Below the pieces are notes generated by a model. It was not told the DNA's origin. It was given only the letters and a program-made list of their open reading frames with translations, and searched no databases. Positions 63,223 to 64,000 of a DNA stretch of 64,000 nt are shown in pieces. The stretch covers positions 3,224,001 to 3,288,000 of the forward strand of contig NZ_CP098478.1 in the NCBI RefSeq assembly GCF_023702675.1, given 5' to 3'. Position 1 is the stretch's first letter, and each line of letters begins with the position of its first letter. The position numbers and the translations under genes are program-made. Source of the stretch: Acinetobacter sp. C26M (GTDB taxonomy: Bacteria; Pseudomonadota; Gammaproteobacteria; Pseudomonadales; Moraxellaceae).

Positions 63223-64000
63223 GGTAAATTCATCAGCTTAGCGACAAGTCGGTATACAGTATCACGTAATGCATGACGATGAACAATTTGATCGACCACA
63301 CCATGATCAAGCAAATATTCTGCACGTTGGAACGGCTCTTCCAGTTTTTCACGAACCGTCTGTTCAATCACACGTTTACCAGCAAAGCCAATCATGGCTT
63401 TCGGTTCAGCAATATGTACATCGCCAAGCATCGCCAATGATGCCGTTACACCACCGTATACAGGATGGGTTAATACCACCAAGTATGGAACACGTGCTTC
63501 TTTCATTTTCTGGATTGCAGCCGCAGTACGCGCCATCTGCATCAAAGACAACATGCCTTCCTGCATACGTGCACCGCCAGAAGCAGCAAAACAGATCATC
63601 GGTTGGTGCAATGCGATTGCACGTTCAGCGGCCTGCACAAAACGGTCACCAACGACTGTACCCATTGAACCCGCCATAAAATCAAACTCAAAGGCACACG
63701 CAATCAGATCTAGGCCTTTCAACGACCCCTGCATCACCACAAGTGCTTCGGTTTCATCTGTTTTGTCTTGTGCTTCACGAATACGATCTGGATAAGGTCT
63801 GCTATCTACAAATTTTAATGGATCTTTGGGATTAAATTCCTGACCTAACTCACCATTGACTTGATCAAAGAACCAGTTCAAACGATCACGCGCACGCATA
63901 TGTAAGTGCTCATCACACTGAGGACAGACATAAGCATTAAATGACATTGCAGTACGTGTTACCAGCGCATGACACTCAGGACATTCAATCGTAGGCTCAG
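63219..64000 (-). CDS. accD: AccD, acetyl-CoA carboxylase carboxyltransferase beta subunit (3' part)
   Basis: The window holds the C-terminal part; the gene continues beyond 64000. The zinc finger has CPEC and CPQC (CX2C...CX2C) at the edge, then FGASGGARMQEGMLSLMQMA-like sequence (CFAASGGARMQEG here), GGVTASLAMLGDVHIAEP and AMIGFAGKRVIEQTV, the carboxyltransferase core. With AccA it moves the carboxyl from biotin to acetyl-CoA to make malonyl-CoA. It is followed by folC with a 4-bp overlap. Confidence 0.96.
   Translation of the reverse strand, partial: EPTIECPECHALVTRTAMSFNAYVCPQCDEHLHMRARDRLNWFFDQVNGELGQEFNPKDPLKFVDSRPYPDRIREAQDKTDETEALVVMQGSLKGLDLIACAFEFDFMAGSMGTVVGDRFVQAAERAIALHQPMICFAASGGARMQEGMLSLMQMARTAAAIQKMKEARVPYLVVLTHPVYGGVTASLAMLGDVHIAEPKAMIGFAGKRVIEQTVREKLEEPFQRAEYLLDHGVVDQIVHRHALRDTVYRLVAKLMNLP

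Noticed and set aside
63269..63795. Plus-strand frames opposite accD
   Set aside because: Antisense shadows of a well-conserved essential gene.

Overview
The window is a chromosomal segment of a gammaproteobacterium of the Moraxellales, almost certainly Acinetobacter. Support comes from the AT-rich base composition, the OmpA/Omp38-type porins, the pilGHIJ-chpA twitching cluster, a membrane PQQ glucose dehydrogenase beside an OprB porin, a nitrite/sulfite reductase followed by a DUF934 gene, an LpxO-type lipid A hydroxylase, and accD-folC followed by a SPOR-domain gene. The species cannot be fixed from sequence alone. I see no rRNA, tRNA, CRISPR array, intact insertion sequence, prophage or obvious defence island; nearly everything is core or shell genome.

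Layout. 1-4.5 kb: Pil-Chp chemosensory cluster on the minus strand (pilG, pilH, pilI, pilJ, chpA, the last cut by the window edge). 4.7-9.5 kb: a DUF4124 protein, proS and a run of small minus-strand genes (DUF1508, YjdM, DUF488, an acidic small protein, an SRPBCC protein). 9.6-16.4 kb: ygfZ, a degenerate stretch, a small tyrosine phosphatase-like gene, dsbC, a Sel1-repeat protein, a TonB-dependent receptor, mutM and a parvulin. 16.5-23.6 kb: a gamma-glutamylcyclotransferase-like gene, mscL, typA/bipA, an NCS2 nucleobase permease, rsmC and a LysP-like permease. 23.6-25.3 kb: an rtcB RNA-ligase locus with its own promoter, a 9-codon leader ORF on a consensus ribosome-binding site, a 10-bp hairpin, an intrinsic terminator, rtcB, and a small basic protein 4 bp downstream. 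25.3-28 kb: two tandem ompA genes with matching promoters and terminators. 28-33 kb: a FimT/GspH pseudopilin, a thiolase, a VOC protein, an SMR transporter with Asp in place of the key Glu, and cysI-DUF934. 33-39.7 kb: glucose oxidation (oprB, gcd), then an alpha-methylacyl-CoA racemase-type enzyme divergent from an AraC-type regulator. 39.8-43 kb: an acetyltransferase, a Nudix/P-loop three-gene unit, and a lipoprotein form of agmatine deiminase. 43.2-46.6 kb: a two-gene beta-oxidation operon. 46.7-48.4 kb: a patatin phospholipase between two paralogous one-helix membrane proteins. 48.7-57 kb: acetyltransferase, methyltransferase, HlyIII protein, MHS-family transporter, lpxO, an unrecognised exported protein and secA. 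57-64 kb: a 1-Cys peroxiredoxin, a mosaic of short hairpins, a metallo-beta-lactamase-fold hydrolase, a lipoprotein phosphatase, an unrecognised protein, and accD-folC-SPOR.

Strongest leads: (1) the rtcB leader RNA and the small basic protein after rtcB; (2) two intergenic mosaics of tiny stem-loops in which loop sequences are kept while stem bases change together, which looks like selection on structure; (3) the patatin gene flanked by paralogous EPDYMP-motif membrane proteins; (4) the ompA tandem duplication.
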